DNA of 6,839 bases from CAYLJJ01 sp964384025 (GTDB lineage: Bacteria > Myxococcota_A > Bradymonadia > UBA7976 > UBA1532): the NCBI GenBank assembly GCA_964384025.1, contig CAYLJJ010000181.1:1-6839 (forward strand), read 5' to 3'. Every line of letters begins with the position of its first letter. The first letter of the stretch is position 1. Made by a program: the position numbers and the translations under genes. Below, one piece after another: positions 5,012-6,839 of the stretch. The notes under the pieces were generated by a model. That model did no database searches. It saw only the letters and a list, made by a program, of their open reading frames with translations, and was not told where the DNA came from.

Positions 5012-6070
5012 ATGATGTTCACAAGAATTCCCACGTTCCCCGAATGGAAAAGCAAGAGTGGCTCTGGATCCATTTTTACCTCTCGGGGTCAAGACAAGGT
5101 GCTCTTACGTATCGATGAATTGGTCAAAGAATACGGGCGCACGAATAACGGACCTGAGAGCGCTTATTTCCTGGGAGAGATCTACTTCGCAACAAACTAC
5201 TGGCTCCGCAATATAGGCCGTGTTCGAGGAACAGGGATGCACAAGGGGCGAACAGATGCAATCCGACAGCTTCTGCGATGTGCGGTGCGCCTCCTCTCCA
5301 AGACGTTCCAGTGCAGCGTACAGGCTCTGCCCAATGAGCTTGAATGGATGTACGGCCGAAGCCAATCAACCCACGGCATCAGCATGCCGGGGCAAAATTT
5401 AAAGCGCCATGTGTCAGAAAACTATAAGGTTCATTTTAAAAAGGGAGTTGCGTGGCACTTTAATACGGATACCGGATTAGATCAAGTTAAACTTGTGCGG
5501 GCAAGCACATCATCCAAACATGTGAAGTCAGATTTTAACCCTGGCACGCGTATGAATAGCAGATCATCATATAAATTCTGCGTCTTGAGTATGTCTAGAG
5601 ACCTTTACATGGGAGGCCATTTTAAAAGGACGATGATGGGTGGGTTGACTGAAACCCGAGCACAGTTCCATACATCCTGGCTCGCTGGACTACCAGTTCA
5701 ATGTGCAGGCTCCATCAAAATCATAGATGGAAATGTCAAGGCCATATGCTCTGACAGTGGTCACTATAAACCAACAGATGATCATCTCATCAACTTCCTG
5801 GAGATGCTCAAGATGGTGGGGGTTGATATCGCTGAGGTTGAGGTTTACGACTATAGCTTTAGTTTACTAGGCCTTGGAAATGTAGTCCTCGCAAACCGTG
5901 GCAACCTAGCAACCTTGATAGACCGCGCACGAGGGTTGAACGTCGCCCCCCTTGGCCCAAGTGCCTCTGAAGGAGTTATAAAGGAGAGGGAGCACCGTCT
6001 ACGAGAGCAAAAAAATTACGTTCCCTACCAACGCCAGCAGCAAGAACAGTATCGGCGTAGGAACAGCTGA
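5012..6070 (+). CDS. Bacterial IQM-like domain protein, function unknown
   Basis: A 352-aa protein with no signal peptide or membrane segment. Its C-terminal half follows the motif order of plant IQM proteins, outside their calmodulin-binding IQ motif. CVLSMSRDLYMG (190-201) corresponds to VLSTSR.LYVG. FHTSWLAG (219-226) corresponds to QHSSFLAG. AGSIKIIDG (232-240) and SDSGHYKPTDDHLINFLEML (248-267) correspond to the AGR...YSGHY.PTEDNF segment, and GVDIAEVEV (270-278) to NVDLTNVK. Residues 1-190 include LGEIYFATNYWLRN and MYGRSQSTHG, with no identified domain. The Gln/Arg-rich C-terminus (~339-352) is probably disordered. Biochemistry is unknown; the Ser-Gly-His-Tyr cluster is a candidate functional site. 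An ATG at 5012 is followed at once by a second at 5015; AAGG at 4996-4999 is a weak ribosome site. GC is visibly lower than in neighbours, which suggests transfer. Its isolated, IS-flanked position would fit an effector or toxin, but this is unproven. Confidence 0.7.
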   Translation: MMFTRIPTFPEWKSKSGSGSIFTSRGQDKVLLRIDELVKEYGRTNNGPESAYFLGEIYFATNYWLRNIGRVRGTGMHKGRTDAIRQLLRCAVRLLSKTFQCSVQALPNELEWMYGRSQSTHGISMPGQNLKRHVSENYKVHFKKGVAWHFNTDTGLDQVKLVRASTSSKHVKSDFNPGTRMNSRSSYKFCVLSMSRDLYMGGHFKRTMMGGLTETRAQFHTSWLAGLPVQCAGSIKIIDGNVKAICSDSGHYKPTDDHLINFLEMLKMVGVDIAEVEVYDYSFSLLGLGNVVLANRGNLATLIDRARGLNVAPLGPSASEGVIKEREHRLREQKNYVPYQRQQQEQYRRRNS

Positions 6071-6258
6071 CTTTTGATCTTCCTTTAAAGTCTTACCCTA
6101 CCCCACCCCCAAAACGGAACGCTAGGCTGTACCACGATCTAGGTCATCAAGGCGGCGCATGCCGAGCCCTCATCACCCCAGAGGCGGCGTGGATCATGGG
6201 TCACAGCCATCCAGATCAGCCAGGAGGCTCTGGGCTGAGGGTTCAAGGAGGGGGCTGG

Positions 6259-6273
6259 GGCGCTCCAGGCGCC
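6259..6273 (-). terminator. GC hairpin just after the acyl-CoA dehydrogenase stop
   Basis: ggcgc and gcgcc arms flank a five-base loop, one base after the minus-strand stop at 6275. There is no T-run, so it may be a weak terminator or a relic of one. Confidence 0.3.
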
Positions 6274-6274
6274 G

Positions 6275-6797
6275 CTACTCCGCGAGCTTGGCCAGGAGGC
6301 GCTCCCCAGTGTTCATCTTCTCCACGAGGTAGCGGCTGTGGGGCTCGGCGCGCTCCAACCAGGCCTCCAGGTAGGGGCGGCGCTCCTCGTGCTGCTCCAC
6401 CTGCTCCCAGAGCAGCTCCGCCACCGCCTCGTTGATGAGGATCTTGGGTGAGGTTCTCAGCGTGGAGGAGGGCGAAGGAGAAGTCCCGCTTGGGATCCCA
6501 GTTCTGGAGGAAGGCCTTGGGCCAGGTGGGGATGGGGGTGCCGCCCAGGGACTTGAGCTTGTCCGTGGCCGTGCGTTGGATGAGGTGCTGCTGGGCTGAG
6601 CAGGAGAGGACCTGCAGCTTGGCGACGCGGCGCTCCAGAGGATCCCGAGCCGAGAGGCTGCGCCAGCGGGCCTGCGCCATCCCCTTGAGAAACTCCTGGG
6701 GGTTGCGCATCACGGAGTTCATGGTGTCCTTCATCACCATGAGGGCCTGGATCTGGCTGGTGCCCTCGTAGATGGGCAGCACCAAGGTGGACTTGCT
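6275..6797 (-). pseudogene. Acyl-CoA dehydrogenase, C-terminal remnant, frameshifted
   Basis: On the minus strand the sequence opens with LVLPIYEGTSQIQALM, the C-terminal signature of acyl-CoA dehydrogenases. The Glu of YEGTSQIQ (6767-6765) corresponds to the catalytic base of the medium-chain enzyme. About 110 residues follow, to ALLHAENLT. Then the frame breaks at a GGG run (6446-6448 on the plus strand). With one base fewer, HAENLT continues directly into KILINEAVAELLWEQ and on to a TAG at 6277-6275, restoring a plausible 56-residue end. Without the correction the frame runs on to 6243 as Gly/Pro/Ala-rich nonsense. The N-terminal FAD- and substrate-binding parts, usually several hundred residues, are absent. 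An in-frame TAA lies in the flanking sequence near 6820, and the break coincides with an IS-like end. The parental enzyme would act in fatty-acid oxidation. Confidence 0.8.
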
Positions 6798-6839
6798 ACG
6801 AAAAAGTGGACACCTCGCTTAAATAGTTCAGGCGGCAAG
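6798..6839 (-). mobile_element. Probable end of an unrelated IS
   Basis: Read on the minus strand, the window edge begins cttgccgcctga (Leu-Ala-Ala-stop). About 20 bases later comes gtgtccactttttcg, directly before the truncated acyl-CoA dehydrogenase. A transposase tail followed by a TGTCCAC-type terminal repeat is common in IS3-like elements. Only 42 bases are visible, so this is tentative. It is different from the three IS copies elsewhere in the window. Confidence 0.4.

Noticed and set aside
6243..6450. Gly/Pro-rich C-terminus of the acyl-CoA dehydrogenase frame and the plus-strand 6196-6435 ORF
   Set aside because: Both are artefacts of GC-rich DNA read out of frame after the one-base shift; the corrected frame gives a normal acyl-CoA dehydrogenase end.

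Overview
The window is GC-rich (about 60% or more by eye) over most of its length. It reads as an accessory, insertion-sequence-littered stretch of a bacterial chromosome. A high-GC deltaproteobacterial lineage, most likely a myxobacterium, fits the codon bias, the style of the decayed acyl-CoA dehydrogenase and the IS transposases. That assignment is inference; no taxonomic marker is present.

Layout, left to right. (1) Positions 1-519 hold the 3' part of an IS with an integrase-type (rve/DDE) transposase, cut by the window edge. (2) Positions 520-860 have no gene. (3) Positions 861-2611, minus strand, hold a compact two-gene operon: an Xre-type HTH fused to an M78 (ImmA/IrrE-like) zinc metallopeptidase, then a PIN-domain protein, with stop and start sharing one base (TGATG). 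This looks like a toxin-antitoxin or defence-type regulatory pair. A perfect 15-bp inverted repeat with a 9-base homopolymer in its loop lies inside the metallopeptidase gene. (4) Positions 2730-4048 hold an essentially full copy of the same IS; its transposase N-terminus appears shifted by one extra C. (5) Positions 4051-4318 hold two short convergent gene-tail-like ORFs. (6) Positions 4319-4593 are a third, decayed 275-bp 3' remnant of the same IS. (7) Positions 4594-5011 are a non-coding leader with several inverted repeats. (8) Positions 5012-6070 encode a 352-aa, lower-GC protein whose C-terminal half strongly resembles the non-calmodulin-binding domain of plant IQM proteins; its biochemical role is unknown. 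(9) Positions 6275-6797, minus strand, hold an acyl-CoA dehydrogenase pseudogene, lacking its 5' part and carrying a one-base frameshift. It abuts what looks like the end of a different IS at the right edge of the window.

The three IS copies point the same way. Copies 1 and 2 bracket the Xre-M78/PIN operon as a composite-transposon-like unit, and copies 2 and 3 bracket broken gene tails. The two items most worth following are the bacterial IQM-like protein and the Xre-M78/PIN pair with its embedded hairpin.
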